In this document: piece after piece, positions 1 to 10,592 of the stretch
Numbering within the stretch: the first letter of the stretch is position 1
Layout of the letters: every line of letters starts with the position of its first letter
Assembly: GCF_000817735.3 (NCBI RefSeq)
Contig: NZ_JTJC03000017.1
Span: 372,001-436,000, forward strand
Direction of reading: 5' to 3'
Source: Scytonema millei VB511283
Lineage (GTDB): Bacteria > Cyanobacteriota > Cyanobacteriia > Cyanobacteriales > Chroococcidiopsidaceae
DNA length: 64,000 nt
The notes under the pieces: generated by a model
Told to the model about the DNA's origin: nothing
Seen by the model: the letters and a program-made list of their open reading frames with translations, nothing else
Databases searched by the model: none
Program-made: the position numbers and the translations under genes

Positions 1-663
1 CGCCCGATCCGCAGTCAACCCTTATTGGTCTATCGCTTTGTCAATTATTTGCGCCGCACGGCACGGGGAGGAGTCACACAAGTTCCTGTCAATAATAAAT
101 TACGCCTGCTGTCTGAAGAAATACTAGGCGATGATAGCGATAACTCCTTTAGCTTGTTAGATCCCAAAGCAGTCGCAGACTATCAAGAAGAACAAAGCTT
201 AGAGGAGCAGCAAACCGCGCGACAGCTAGTGAAACAAGAATTTTCTAGCTATCTCGAAGAAAATCTGGGAACGACTGCCGCACAATGGCTTCAGCTTTAC
301 TTACAAGGTAAGTCGCAAGAAGCGATCGCTGCTCAGTTAAACATCTCAGTTAAAGAGATCTATCGTTTGCGAGAGAAAATTAACTACCATGCCGTACGGG
401 TATTTGGACTCAAACATAAACCGGAACTCGTGAGCGAATGGCTGGAGACTTCCCTGATAGAACACAACATGGGACTGACACAAAACCAGTGGGAAGACTT
501 TTCAAGGCAATTAACTCCAATTCAACAACAAATCGTCCAGTTGAAAAAAGCGAATCAGAATAATGAAGAAATTGCGAAAACCTTGAATTTAAAGAGCCAT
601 CAGGTTATGACTGAATGGGGTAAACTATACTTGATAGCTCAAGAAATGCGCAGCCAAACATAA
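1..663 (+). CDS. HTH regulatory protein, 5'-truncated; possibly HetZ-related
   Basis: The frame is open from base 1 and no start lies in the window, so the N-terminus is missing. A TTG at 25 is in frame but the conserved-looking Arg-rich stretch (YRFVNYLRRTARGG) spans it. Two helix-turn-helix-like segments are visible. One reads SQEAIAAQLNISVKEIYRLR and the other lies near NNEEIAKTLNLKSHQV, which suggests DNA binding like sigma region 4 or HetZ-type proteins. The next gene follows in the same direction after about 130 bp. Assignment to the HetZ family is from memory of cyanobacterial gene order and is tentative; an alternative is an unrelated sigma-like regulator. Confidence 0.5.
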   Translation, partial: RPIRSQPLLVYRFVNYLRRTARGGVTQVPVNNKLRLLSEEILGDDSDNSFSLLDPKAVADYQEEQSLEEQQTARQLVKQEFSSYLEENLGTTAAQWLQLYLQGKSQEAIAAQLNISVKEIYRLREKINYHAVRVFGLKHKPELVSEWLETSLIEHNMGLTQNQWEDFSRQLTPIQQQIVQLKKANQNNEEIAKTLNLKSHQVMTEWGKLYLIAQEMRSQT

Positions 664-794
664 GGAATTTCACCTCAACTTCTTATTTCCGTTTCTCCAT
701 TCAAATCTCTGTAAACTAAAGTACTTAACCGTTGCGTGTTTTCACTGACCGCGAATATATTAGAGTTTAGTATACAGAAAAATATTCTAATTTT

Positions 795-2066
795 ATGGTA
801 GAATTCCATCCCCAAAATGATGAGCCAGCAAGCGGTAGATTCCAACTGAATACCGAGCAAATCTACAGCCTCATTGATAGAATGCTGCCTTTTGAAGCTT
901 GCTTATATCATCAAGTTTTGCCTGTAGCTGTAGAGGGACAAAACTTGATTTTGGGAATGGTAAATCTAGACGATACTGCTGCCATAGAATACGTCGAACG
1001 GATCGCTGCATATTTAAAATACACTTTAGTACCCCAGGCGCTCGACTCAGAAGACCACCGCCAGATCATGTCAGCCTACTTAAATCGCTCAAAAAACAAC
1101 GATTTAAGCTCAGATAAGCTGCACTCCATTGCTGCGGGATATCCTGGTGCGTCTGCTGCTAAACCTACAACTGACAAACCAACAGGACTCAGCCCGAATG
1201 ACAAACCGACGCTGATTTTAGCTGACGAGCGAGAAAATATTGCAGCCCGGAAGACTTCTCAGCCACAAACGCCACAACCCACACCTGCTCGATTGGGTGA
1301 AATTAAGACACCGCAATCCCAACAATCTGCTGTTAGACATTCTGGTTTAGGTGGAATTAAATCGGCACAATCTCAACAAACTGCTGCTAAACCATCTGGT
1401 CTAGGCGGGATCGGAACGCCAAAGTCCCAGCAAAAATCTCCAGCCAACCCAACTCCATCAGGTTTGTCGGCGATTAAAGTACCAGCTAGTTATTCTACTA
1501 ACTCAGTCGAGTCTCTTAAAACCCTACCTCCCAAGAAACTCGTACGAGAATTACTCGGACGGGTTTTAGAAAAAGGGATTGGACGACTTTATTTTGAGCG
1601 TAAGTCGCCACAGCAAGGGCGGATCGTGTGTAGCCAAGATGGAAACTTGCAGTGCGTGCTAACAGAAGTTCCAGCAAAGCTGTTTCAAGAGGCGATCGAA
1701 CAACTGAAAGAATTGACGCACATGCCTCTTGCGCCAGTGAAGGAAGCAAAACAGGTAGAGATCGAGCGTTTTTATCATGGCGAACGAGTGTTATTACGCC
1801 TGCGCGTCATGCCAGGTAGCAACGGCGAACAGGCAACTTTACAAGTTTTGCGCGGAGAAGCCTTAGAGTTTTATCAACAACAACAATTAGATACTTTAAG
1901 CCGCGACGCGATGGCGATCGCCAACCAGCTTCAGAAAAAGTTGCGTCAACTGCAAGAACGAGCTAGCATCGACGCTGAAGAACATGGCGAACGATACCAA
2001 TCTCTCCTCGCTCTCAATCAAATCATCGAAAACGTAGAGCGGCAATTGGAACAGCTAAAGCAGTGA
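795..2066 (+). CDS. Protein with GspE/PilB N-terminal-like domain (hypothetical)
   Basis: This is a 423-residue soluble protein. Residues about 15-105 resemble the MshEN/GspE N-terminal domain of type II secretion and type IV pilus ATPases (IYSLIDRMLPFEACLYHQVL). There is no Walker A, so it is not an ATPase. Residues about 120-235 are a Pro/Gln/Ser-rich linker with imperfect repeats (SGLGGIK.. units about 20 residues apart). A folded C-terminal part ends in a coiled coil (QLQKKLRQLQERASID). It lies downstream of the HTH gene in the same direction. The pairing might correspond to the hetZ-patU arrangement, but I cannot verify that. Cellular role unknown. Confidence 0.7.
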   Translation: MVEFHPQNDEPASGRFQLNTEQIYSLIDRMLPFEACLYHQVLPVAVEGQNLILGMVNLDDTAAIEYVERIAAYLKYTLVPQALDSEDHRQIMSAYLNRSKNNDLSSDKLHSIAAGYPGASAAKPTTDKPTGLSPNDKPTLILADERENIAARKTSQPQTPQPTPARLGEIKTPQSQQSAVRHSGLGGIKSAQSQQTAAKPSGLGGIGTPKSQQKSPANPTPSGLSAIKVPASYSTNSVESLKTLPPKKLVRELLGRVLEKGIGRLYFERKSPQQGRIVCSQDGNLQCVLTEVPAKLFQEAIEQLKELTHMPLAPVKEAKQVEIERFYHGERVLLRLRVMPGSNGEQATLQVLRGEALEFYQQQQLDTLSRDAMAIANQLQKKLRQLQERASIDAEEHGERYQSLLALNQIIENVERQLEQLKQ

Positions 2067-2110
2067 CCTGCGTTATGAGGGAACAGGGAGCAGAGGCGCT
2101 TCAGGAGCAG

Positions 2111-2141
2111 GGGAGACAAGGGAGACAAGGGAGACAAGGGA
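2111..2141. repeat. STRR, 9-bp unit GGGAGACAA
   Basis: Three tandem copies of GGGAGACAA plus a partial copy lie in the gap between two genes. The same unit recurs at 14091-14123, so this is a dispersed short tandem repeat rather than a local slip. Confidence 0.8.
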
Positions 2142-2262
2142 GAGGGGGGAGCAATTCTAGTTCCACTAGCCACCAGTCACTAGTCACTGTCTACTGTCAA
2201 TCAACCAACAACCACTAAAGAGTTGTTAGATTTATCCTAAGTCCAACAACTCACTACCATTG

Positions 2263-4035
2263 ATGACTGAAGCTACATTAACTCAAGTTGGTAAGATTTC
2301 TAGCTTTACACCAACAATTCATTATCAAGTTGCCATGCCTCAACCAGAAAATCATCTGTTTGAGGTTGTTTTGCATTTAAGCGGTTGGAAATTGCCAGTT
2401 TTAGATCTAAAAATGCCCGTTTGGACACCAGGTTCTTACTTGGTGCGAGAATATGCTAAACATCTACAAGATTTTTCTGCCAGCGCGGGGGAACGGACTT
2501 TAGCATGGCGAAAGTTGAGTAAAAATCACTGGCAAGTAGAAACAGGCGATCGCCCTGACATTACTGTACGCTACCGCATCCATGCTAACGAGCTGTCAGT
2601 ACGGACGAATCACCTCAATGCGACTCACGGCTATTTTAACGGTGCGGCTATCTTCTTTCGCCTCCCAGGACTAGAACAGCAACCGATCCAAGTCGAGATC
2701 GCACCACCAAGATCGGATTGGCGCGTCACGACTCCTCTACCAGCAGTACCAGGGCAAATTAACACGTTTACGGCGACAGATTTTGACACTTTGGTAGATA
2801 GTCCGTTTGAAATTGGCTGTCACCAATCGCATCAGTTTGAGGTGCTGGGTAAATTACACGAACTGGCGATTTGGGGTAAAGGTAATGCCGATGCTGCCAA
2901 GATGATTCCCGACATTAAAAAGATCGTCGAGGTGGAGGCAGAACTATTTGGCGGTTTACCTTATGACAAGTATATATTTTTGTTGCATTTAGCATCGCAA
3001 AATAATGGCGGTTTAGAACATAAATTCGCTTGCTCGTTGATTTATTCCCGCTTTGGATTTCGCGATCGCGAGAAGTACGAACGCTTCATGCAACTTGTCG
3101 CCCACGAATTCTTTCACCTCTGGAATGTCAAGCGGATTCGTCCGAAAGCGTTAGAGGTTTTCGATTACGATAACGAAAATTACACGCCGTCGCTGTGGTT
3201 TTGTGAAGGGACGACTAGCTATTATGATTTAGCTATTCCTTTACGGGCAGGTATTTATAACGATAAGACTTATTTGAAGAATTTGAGTAAGGAAATTACT
3301 CGCCTACAAACTACGCCAGGACGACTCGTACAACCTGCTTCTGAATCGAGCTTTGATGCTTGGATTAAGCTGTATCGTTTCGACAATAATACTAATAACT
3401 CCCAAATCTCCTATTATTTGAAAGGGGAATTAGTCTCGCTATTACTCGATTTATCCATCCGAGAAAAACATCAAAATCGGCGATCGCTAGATGATGTCAT
3501 GCGTCAGATGTGGGAGCAATTCGGCAAAGATGAAATTGGTTTTACTCCCGCACAGTTAAAACAAGTGATTGAATCTGTAGCTGGAACAAATTTAGATGAT
3601 TTCTTTAAACGATACGTTGATGGCACGGAAGAATTACCTTTCGATCGTTATCTCGAACCTTTTGGTTTGAAATTAGTCGTAGAAAATGAGGAATCTGTGC
3701 CTTATATAGGCATGAAAGTACAAGCAGAAAATGGAAAAGAAACAATTAAATTTGTGGAGATCGACGCACCAGCGCAGCGAGCAGGGATTAATCCTGGAGA
3801 TGAATTGCTAGCAATTGACGGCTTAAAAGCAACCGCCAATAATTTGAGCGATCGCCTGCGAGATTACCAACCAGGAGATGCGATCGAAGTTACAGTTTTC
3901 CATCAAGAAGAACTATGTACTTATACTGTGACTTTAGCTGCTCCTCGTCCCAACCGCTATCAGGTTGTCCCAGTAGAAAATCCCTCTCCGACTCAAAAAC
4001 AAAACTATGAGGGATGGCTTGGGAGCCGCTGTTAA
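2263..4035 (+). CDS. M61 family metallopeptidase with PDZ domain
   Basis: The protein is about 590 residues. It has the gluzincin motif HEFFH at residues 281-285, within HEFFHLWNVKRIRP, and a downstream EGTTSYY that supplies the third zinc ligand. The N-terminal half is the beta-rich M61 domain (WTPGSYLVREYAKH). The C-terminus (about 465-560) is a PDZ domain with IDAPAQRAGINPGDELLAIDG. The family contains glycyl aminopeptidases. I see no signal peptide, so a cytoplasmic location is likely. ATG 2263 is preferred over the TTG immediately before it. The gene is flanked by spacers of about 195 and 380 bp and looks monocistronic. Confidence 0.93.
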   Translation: MTEATLTQVGKISSFTPTIHYQVAMPQPENHLFEVVLHLSGWKLPVLDLKMPVWTPGSYLVREYAKHLQDFSASAGERTLAWRKLSKNHWQVETGDRPDITVRYRIHANELSVRTNHLNATHGYFNGAAIFFRLPGLEQQPIQVEIAPPRSDWRVTTPLPAVPGQINTFTATDFDTLVDSPFEIGCHQSHQFEVLGKLHELAIWGKGNADAAKMIPDIKKIVEVEAELFGGLPYDKYIFLLHLASQNNGGLEHKFACSLIYSRFGFRDREKYERFMQLVAHEFFHLWNVKRIRPKALEVFDYDNENYTPSLWFCEGTTSYYDLAIPLRAGIYNDKTYLKNLSKEITRLQTTPGRLVQPASESSFDAWIKLYRFDNNTNNSQISYYLKGELVSLLLDLSIREKHQNRRSLDDVMRQMWEQFGKDEIGFTPAQLKQVIESVAGTNLDDFFKRYVDGTEELPFDRYLEPFGLKLVVENEESVPYIGMKVQAENGKETIKFVEIDAPAQRAGINPGDELLAIDGLKATANNLSDRLRDYQPGDAIEVTVFHQEELCTYTVTLAAPRPNRYQVVPVENPSPTQKQNYEGWLGSRC

Positions 4036-4415
4036 TATCTCCTCTTTTAAAAAAGGCTGTTTCAAAGTTCGAGCAGCCTTCTGCACTGTTACTAAGAGAA
4101 TGGGTTTAAAGCCGCGTCCTTCTATGCTGGGGAGTATGTCAAAGCTATTGTAGATCGAAAGCCGACAGCACTCTACCCAATCCTGACAGTGGTAGCGGCA
4201 CATTCTTGAGTTCCCTTGTTATCCTAGTTAATAAGTCTTGAGAGCAACAAACTCAAACAGCGCGGACTTAACCTGCTGTTGGTTAATAGTTATCTGTTGT
4301 CGCTAGAAGAAGACAAGAGACAGAAAAAAGACAGAACTTTTCTGAGATACGCGAAAGGCACTATTGAAGGATATATTTTTAATAATCTACTTCAGATTGT
4401 CTTATCGGAATATAC
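4036..4415. other. Intergenic region with one inverted repeat
   Basis: No gene is supported here. AAGGCTG at 4053-4059 pairs with CAGCCTT at 4074-4080 over a 14-nt loop. The T-rich side is on the minus strand, so it is at best a weak bidirectional terminator after the M61 gene. Confidence 0.4.
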
Positions 4416-5228
4416 ATGAAGTCTTATCTCGCTGCTGCCGTTCAAATGACTAGCGTGCCTGACCTAGAGAAAAATTTGGTACAGGCTGAAGAATTGATCG
4501 AACTTGCCGTCCGTCAAGGCGCGGAGTTGGTCACCTTGCCGGAAAACTTCTCTTATTTGGGACGGGAAGAGGATAAAATTGCCCAAGCAGCAGCGATCGC
4601 ATCGAAAAGCGAAAAATTTCTCCGAACTGTCGCGCAACGCTTTCAGGTAACAATTCTCGGCGGCGGATTTCCCGTACCAGTTGACGATCGCAAAGTTTAC
4701 AATACAGCCTTACTGATTGGACCAAGTGGGGAAGAACTCGCCTGCTATCAAAAGGTACACTTATTTGATGTCAACTTACCCGATGGCAATACTTACCGCG
4801 AATCCAGTACTGTACAAGCTGGAATACAGTTACCAGTGGTTTATCCCTCTACAGAATTAGGTCATCTAGGGCTCTCCATTTGCTACGATGTCCGCTTTCC
4901 CGAACTCTACCGCCACTTAGCATACAAGGGAGCCGATGTGATGTTTATCCCAGCGGCTTTTACGGCATACACTGGTAAAGACCATTGGCAAATCTTGTTA
5001 CAAGCTAGAGCAATTGAAAATACTTGTTATATTCTTGCTCCCGCGCAGACAGGGAAACATTACGCCCTACGTCAGTCTCACGGACATGCAATGGTTATCG
5101 ATCCTTGGGGAGTTATTTTAGCCGATGCAGGCGATCGCCCAGGAGTAGCGATCGCGGAAATTAATCCCGTTCGTCTCGAACAAGTCCGCCGTCAAATGCC
5201 TTCTTTACAGCATCGGGTGTTTGTTTGA
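4416..5228 (+). CDS. Carbon-nitrogen hydrolase (Nit1/Nit2-like amidase)
   Basis: A 270-residue nitrilase-superfamily enzyme. The catalytic triad is visible as E43 (LVTLPENFSYLG), K113 (CYQKVHLFDV) and C156 (LSICYDVRFPELYRHLA). The CYDVRFPELYR signature is typical of the Nit1/Nit2 and YbeM branch. Members of that branch hydrolyse deaminated glutathione or omega-amides; the exact substrate cannot be told from sequence. Length matches the family. Cytoplasmic. It converges on the aldolase gene, with palindromic repeats between the two stop codons. Confidence 0.92.
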   Translation: MKSYLAAAVQMTSVPDLEKNLVQAEELIELAVRQGAELVTLPENFSYLGREEDKIAQAAAIASKSEKFLRTVAQRFQVTILGGGFPVPVDDRKVYNTALLIGPSGEELACYQKVHLFDVNLPDGNTYRESSTVQAGIQLPVVYPSTELGHLGLSICYDVRFPELYRHLAYKGADVMFIPAAFTAYTGKDHWQILLQARAIENTCYILAPAQTGKHYALRQSHGHAMVIDPWGVILADAGDRPGVAIAEINPVRLEQVRRQMPSLQHRVFV

Positions 5229-5243
5229 AGAGAGCGAGTAGGA

Positions 5244-5325
5244 GCGCACAGCTGTGCGCCCGTACAAGAGTAGTAAGATTCGATGATATTAGCCAAAAAT
5301 GTAGGGTGGGCAATGCCCACCCTAC
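5244..5325. repeat. Two palindromic repeats between convergent genes
   Basis: GCGCACAGCTGTGCGC (5244-5259) is a perfect palindrome. GTAGGGTGGGC (5301-5311) and GCCCACCCTAC (5315-5325) form an 11-bp stem around AAT. A relative of the first occurs at 35144-35171. Their place between convergent stop codons would suit a role in transcription ending, but neither has a clear T-tract. Confidence 0.7.
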
Positions 5326-5350
5326 GCTTGTCTCGCAACGATGTGTTGAA

Positions 5351-6430
5351 TTACACGGTTGCAGTCTTTTTGGTGATAGCGTTCAATTCGCCCTTAGCAT
5401 ACTTAGCAGCAAAATCATCGGTAGAAATTTGCTTGATCTTGCTAGCGTTGCCAGCAGTGCTAAATTGCTGATAGCGATCGGCACAGACTTTTTGCATGTA
5501 CTTGATGGAAGGCTTCAGGAAGTGGCGGGGGTCGAATTCCTTAGCATCTTTCGCTAGAGCTTCCCGTACCGCAGCGGTGATTGCTAAGCGGTTGTCGGTG
5601 TCGATATTTATCTTCCGCACTCCACTCTTGATTCCTTTTTGAATCTCTTCGACTGGCACGCCGTAGGTTTCAGGAATAGCCCCGCCGTACTGGTTGATTA
5701 AAGCCAGTAAGTCTTCGGGTACTGAAGAAGAACCGTGCATAACCAAGTGAGTGTTGGGCAAACGACGGTGAATTTCTTCAATTCGGCTAATAGCCAAAAT
5801 TTCACCTGTTGGCTTGCGGGTAAACTTGTAAGCGCCGTGGCTGGTTCCAATTGCCACTGCTAAAGCATCTACTTGAGTTTGCTCTACGAAATCAACAGCT
5901 TGATCTGGATCTGTTAACAATTGATCGTGGGACAACTTACCCTCAAAACCATGTCCGTCTTCAGCTTCACCCATGCCAGTTTCTAAAGAACCCAAGCAAC
6001 CGAGTTCGCCTTCTACGCTAACACCCAGAGCGTGAGCTACTTTTACAACTTCGCGGGTAACGTTGACATTGTATTCGTAGCTAGCTGGGGATTTAGCGTC
6101 AGCTTCTAGAGAACCATCCATCATGACGCTGGTAAAGCCATTTTTGATTGCTGAATAGCAAGTAGCAGGCTCGTTACCATGATCTTGATGCATGGCAATA
6201 GGAATATAAGGATAAGTTTCTACTGCTGCCAAAATTAGGTGACGCAGGAAATTTTCACCTGCATACTTACGAGCGCCACGAGAGGCTTGTAGAATCACGG
6301 GGCTGTCTGTTTCTTTAGCAGCCTGCATGATTGCTTGGATCTGCTCCATGTTATTCACGTTGAAAGCTGGAATGCCGTATCCATTCTCTGCCGCGTGATC
6401 CAACATCAGCCGCATTGGTACGAGCGCCAT
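5351..6430 (-). CDS. fba: Class II fructose-1,6-bisphosphate aldolase
   Basis: This 359-residue enzyme interconverts fructose-1,6-bisphosphate with DHAP and glyceraldehyde-3-phosphate. It serves glycolysis and the Calvin cycle, where this type also makes sedoheptulose bisphosphate. It begins [19 protein letters not shown], as Calvin-cycle class II aldolases do. Zinc and substrate motifs are present, including [24 protein letters not shown] and NIDTDNR. The start is supported by a strong Shine-Dalgarno, AGGAGG, about 7 nt upstream of ATG 6430. It has a promoter-sized upstream gap before tRNA-Lys, so is probably monocistronic. Cytoplasmic. Confidence 0.96.
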   Translation of the reverse strand: MALVPMRLMLDHAAENGYGIPAFNVNNMEQIQAIMQAAKETDSPVILQASRGARKYAGENFLRHLILAAVETYPYIPIAMHQDHGNEPATCYSAIKNGFTSVMMDGSLEADAKSPASYEYNVNVTREVVKVAHALGVSVEGELGCLGSLETGMGEAEDGHGFEGKLSHDQLLTDPDQAVDFVEQTQVDALAVAIGTSHGAYKFTRKPTGEILAISRIEEIHRRLPNTHLVMHGSSSVPEDLLALINQYGGAIPETYGVPVEEIQKGIKSGVRKINIDTDNRLAITAAVREALAKDAKEFDPRHFLKPSIKYMQKVCADRYQQFSTAGNASKIKQISTDDFAAKYAKGELNAITKKTATV

Positions 6431-6658
6431 ACAATGTCCTCCTAGTTTTGTTATCAGCTAGTTGCTTTGAACAAGCGTGTTTATTACGCTAATCTTAAGA
6501 TAAATTTCAGATCATTACTAGAGACTTAGATTTAGAGATGAGGTAAGGTGCTGGGATACCTTCACCGCGATCGCTTGATTGCTGCTTTGGAGCCAAAGCC
6601 GATTTGTCCAGCGTTTACTGTTACTTGAACGCTAGACAAACATATCGAGTTAAAAATA

Positions 6659-6730
6659 TGGGTCGCCTGGGATTCGAACCCAGAACTATTCGGTTAAAAG
6701 CCGAGTACTCTACCGTTGAGTTAGCGACCC
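6659..6730 (-). tRNA. tRNA-Lys (anticodon TTT)
   Basis: On the minus strand, GGGTCGC and GCGACCC form the 7-bp acceptor stem. The anticodon arm is ACTCGGCTTTTAACCGAAT, with TTT in the loop, and the T-loop is GGTTCGAATCC. The discriminator base is A and CCA is not encoded. Length is 72 nt. Confidence 0.95.
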
Positions 6731-6876
6731 TTTTGCGTTTTCGCAACTTTACTAGTTTACCAGAAGTTCCTGGATTTGTGCAAGCACTTAGTCAAAGTCA
6801 CTGCATTTCGCGCCAGTTGCAAGAAAAAAATTTTCTCCCCTGCTCTCTGCTCTCTGCTCCCTGCTCCCTTTCCTGG

Positions 6877-7764
<888 letters not shown>

Positions 7765-8673
7765 ATGGCAACCATAGAGATTGCGGGAGTGCGTCACGTT
7801 TACGAGTTGACTGCACCGACGACTTTTCCCCATGCTTTGGTATTCGTTCACGGTTGGCTTCTCAGCCGTGCCTACTGGCAACCTCTCATTGAAAGGCTGG
7901 CAGCAGACTATCAATGTTTATCTTACGATTTGCGCGGCTTTGGTCAATCTCACGCCATTTCTTCTCAGGAGAAGGCTGAAGCAGAGGCTCGGGATCTGGC
8001 GCTAAATAGCTCCAATGCTACAAATGGAGATGGTTCTCTCTATTCACCCACTGCTTATGCTCGCGATTTGCAATGTTTATTGCAGGAACTTAACATTTCC
8101 AGCGCTTGGTTGATCGGTCACTCCCTTGGCGGGACGATCGCGCTCTGGACGGCTCAGCAAATGCCCCAGTCCGTACAGGGGGTCATTTGCGTGAATGCTG
8201 GTGGCGGAATTTATCTGAAGGAATCTTTCGAGCAATTTCGCGCAGTTGGGACTCAGCTGGTGAAACTTCGTCCCCGTTGGTTGCCTTTATTACCGTTAGT
8301 CGATTTATGGATGACGCGGGCAAATGTCGCCAGGGCGATCGCTCGTTCTTGGGGTCGTCAGCGGATCGTCGATTTGGCGATCGCTCACCCAGAAGCAGCT
8401 CTGGGAGCGCTGCTAGACTCTACTACGGAGACTGAAATTAATCGCCTACCGCAGATCGTGTCACAGCTCCAACAGCCAGTTTATTTTCTAGCAGGTGACA
8501 AAGACAAGATTATGGAACCAAAATACGTCCGCCATCTTGCCAGTTTTCACCCTTTGTTTCAAGCCTGTGGCGAAAATGCGATCGAAATTCCTGAATGCGG
8601 ACATTTGGCAATGTTAGAACAGACAGATATGGTCGCCGAGCAAATACGAGCTATAGTAACGCAGTACAAATAG
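7765..8673 (+). CDS. Alpha/beta hydrolase
   Basis: A 302-residue alpha/beta-hydrolase. FVHGWLLS forms the oxyanion-hole HG motif and GHSLGG carries the nucleophile serine at about residue 119. A late acid lies in AGDKDKIMEP, and the catalytic histidine is in ECGHLAMLEQ near the C-terminus. No signal peptide, so cytoplasmic. The substrate cannot be inferred. It is followed 21 bp later by a small conserved gene on the same strand, and the two probably share a transcript. Confidence 0.93.
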   Translation: MATIEIAGVRHVYELTAPTTFPHALVFVHGWLLSRAYWQPLIERLAADYQCLSYDLRGFGQSHAISSQEKAEAEARDLALNSSNATNGDGSLYSPTAYARDLQCLLQELNISSAWLIGHSLGGTIALWTAQQMPQSVQGVICVNAGGGIYLKESFEQFRAVGTQLVKLRPRWLPLLPLVDLWMTRANVARAIARSWGRQRIVDLAIAHPEAALGALLDSTTETEINRLPQIVSQLQQPVYFLAGDKDKIMEPKYVRHLASFHPLFQACGENAIEIPECGHLAMLEQTDMVAEQIRAIVTQYK

Positions 8674-8694
8674 TCCTCACCCCTCCAAAACAGC

Positions 8695-9000
8695 ATGAAT
8701 TGGCAGCTAGAAGAGTCAGAGTTACAGCAAATTGCCATTATCGTCTTGAGTTTAGCCGATAAGTGTCGGGGAGATAATCTCGCTCTTTTAGCCTTACTGC
8801 GACAGTTAGAGCAATTGCATCGGGAAATTCGGGATGGCTTATTTCAAGAATCTTTGCCAGATAATCGTCAAGCACTTTACGCTCTACTAAAAGACATTGA
8901 AACTACGGGCGGTTGGCCTTATATCGAACGGCTGAGAATACAACAGTTGTTGGCAAACTGGCAGTTAGAAGAGGACAAAGGAGACAACATAAGTGTCTAG
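8695..9000 (+). CDS. Conserved hypothetical protein (101 aa)
   Basis: A small, mostly alpha-helical soluble protein (MNWQLEESELQQIAIIVLSL), acidic and leucine-rich, with no cysteines beyond C23-C25 region and no membrane segment. The gene starts 21 bp after the alpha/beta-hydrolase stop, which suggests co-transcription. I do not recognise a characterised family. The spacer after it contains STRR-like sequence (AGTGACTAG variants). Confidence 0.72.
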   Translation: MNWQLEESELQQIAIIVLSLADKCRGDNLALLALLRQLEQLHREIRDGLFQESLPDNRQALYALLKDIETTGGWPYIERLRIQQLLANWQLEEDKGDNISV

Positions 9001-9151
9001 TGACTAGGTATCAGGTGACTAAATTCTTCTAGCCACTGATACTAGCTGCTAGTCACTGACAACTAACGACCGATCGACTATCGACTTTTATTGCTTTTTA
9101 GCTATAGAGTCAAACACTCAAAGAAGTTTAGTAGTAAGCTTTGAGAGTATA

Positions 9152-9185
9152 ATGTTGGTATGGATACCATAAGAGAACCCAACAT
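9152..9185. other. Nested inverted repeat upstream of a small gene
   Basis: ATGTTGG (9152-9158) pairs with CCAACAT (9179-9185). Between them TATGG (9159-9163) pairs with CCATA (9167-9171) across a 3-nt loop. It lies about 100 bp before the next gene and could be an operator or a 5'-UTR structure. Confidence 0.45.
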
Positions 9186-9292
9186 AGTATAAAATTTTCT
9201 TTAAGTTAACTGAAACTATATGTAGACTTGTAACGTCTATGATTGATAACTGGGAAGTAAGCTTCCCGATTGTGGTGCATGAGGAGATGAAT

Positions 9293-9517
9293 ATGGCTGA
9301 AATTCGCGACCTAGCTCTCCAGGCAATTAAAACTGGATATCTGACATTGGAAGCTGAAGAGAAATTGCGTTATCTGATGTCACATCACTACGGACAAGAA
9401 GATTTTCTGGCTTTCATGCGATTGCAGGAAGCCGCTATGCAAGGCAGGGTTAGACAGGAATCGCGGGAGCGGCTAAAGCGAAAGCACTTGAGCGTGGCGA
9501 TCGCATCACGGACGTAA
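9293..9517 (+). CDS. Conserved hypothetical small protein (74 aa)
   Basis: The predicted product (MAEIRDLALQAIKTGYLTLE) is a small helical, charged soluble protein. The frame stays open back to an ATG at 9239. The ATG at 9293 is preferred because GAGGAG lies 6 nt before it, whereas no ribosome-binding site precedes 9239. If 9239 is used, the protein is 92 residues. The last residues (VAIASRT) come from a GCGATCGC-containing stretch. Function unknown; the nested inverted repeat upstream may affect its expression. Confidence 0.65.
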   Translation: MAEIRDLALQAIKTGYLTLEAEEKLRYLMSHHYGQEDFLAFMRLQEAAMQGRVRQESRERLKRKHLSVAIASRT

Positions 9518-9533
9518 CTAAGTCTGGCGTAAA

Positions 9534-10415
9534 TTATTTTTCTGAACGGGGCGAATCGTCCTCGTTATCCACTTTCCAGTCTTCGTCATTCACAAATCCC
9601 CAATCATCGTCATCGTTATTTTGAGGGCGGTTACTGGGTGGTGGTGAAGACGAATTTTGTTGTTTGTAGGGTGGGGTAAGAACGCGGTACTCGGCATCAT
9701 AGACTGATTCAGTTCTACCTATACCTGAATTTTTTGGCTCGCGAGCGCTATAGGAGTAAACTGAAGCAGAGCGATCGCTCCTTTTGGGTTCATTAGGTTC
9801 GTTAGAATCGTTGCTAGCTGGGCGATTGATCTCATCGCTAGCATAGTTTTTTTGCCGCTCTTGGGGTTGACGCTGAGTGTCTTGAGGCACGTAATCCCAG
9901 TCATCATCAAGGTTGCTACTGCGTTTTCTGTCCGCAACAGCGCGATCGGTATACTCTTGGCGATCGGGAGCTTGTGTGATTGGTTCTGTATCTTCGGTAA
10001 AGTCCCAATCGTCATTAGCCGCAGTATCCCATCCATCTGAGTCATCCTGCACGGATGTTTGAGTTTGTCGCGGGGAACTACCAGTATAGCTGTAGGTATT
10101 TGTTTTAGGAGGGTCTGGCGTTTTGTTAGGATTTTTCTCTTCTGTAGCAAACCGAGTCGAAGTTTTTGCGGCTCGACGGCGCTGCTTTTTCGCTCTCGGT
10201 TGGGCAAAATAGCTAGAGATTTGAAAACAACTGGCAATGAATATCGAGGTTATTGCCCCAGCAGCAACGCTAAACAAAATCCAGATTGACAAAGGTAATG
10301 CCTGAGTTTGTCCGCCTAAAAATACCAAAGACAGTACTGGTGTCCAGTTTTGCACCAGCAGTACCGTCAGACCTCCCAGTAATATCAATAAAAGAAAGAA
10401 GCGGATGGCAGCCAT
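9534..10415 (-). CDS. LapA-like membrane protein with acidic disordered tail
   Basis: From ATG 10415 the protein is 293 residues. It has two N-terminal transmembrane helices (FFLLLILLGGLTVLLVQNW and LSIWILFSVAAGAITSIFI), the pattern of the LapA/DUF1049 family. A basic patch (RAKKQRRRAAK) follows, then about 200 residues of low-complexity Asp/Ser/Pro/Gln-rich sequence with recurring DDDWD/DDDWG motifs. The open frame continues upstream to 10493, but that part is STRR-like sequence and lacks a good start. The tail is probably cytoplasmic and disordered. Role unknown. Confidence 0.72.
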   Translation of the reverse strand: MAAIRFFLLLILLGGLTVLLVQNWTPVLSLVFLGGQTQALPLSIWILFSVAAGAITSIFIASCFQISSYFAQPRAKKQRRRAAKTSTRFATEEKNPNKTPDPPKTNTYSYTGSSPRQTQTSVQDDSDGWDTAANDDWDFTEDTEPITQAPDRQEYTDRAVADRKRSSNLDDDWDYVPQDTQRQPQERQKNYASDEINRPASNDSNEPNEPKRSDRSASVYSYSAREPKNSGIGRTESVYDAEYRVLTPPYKQQNSSSPPPSNRPQNNDDDDWGFVNDEDWKVDNEDDSPRSEK

Positions 10416-10592
10416 AATTTTGAGGGGTAAGGGGTGAGGAGAGAGAGAAAGGGGAGAAAAGAGCTGAGGGTATCGACGCTCTAGTAGAAGCACCGTCAGC
10501 AGTCATGCGAGGCGCAAGGGAAAGGGGAGCAACTACCAACTACCAATGCGCAATTTCCTCACTCCTCACTCCTCGCTCCTTCTTATTCCCTA

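Noticed and set aside
5225-5557. Plus-strand frames after the nitrilase gene
   Set aside because: They run through palindromic repeats and antisense to the aldolase gene.
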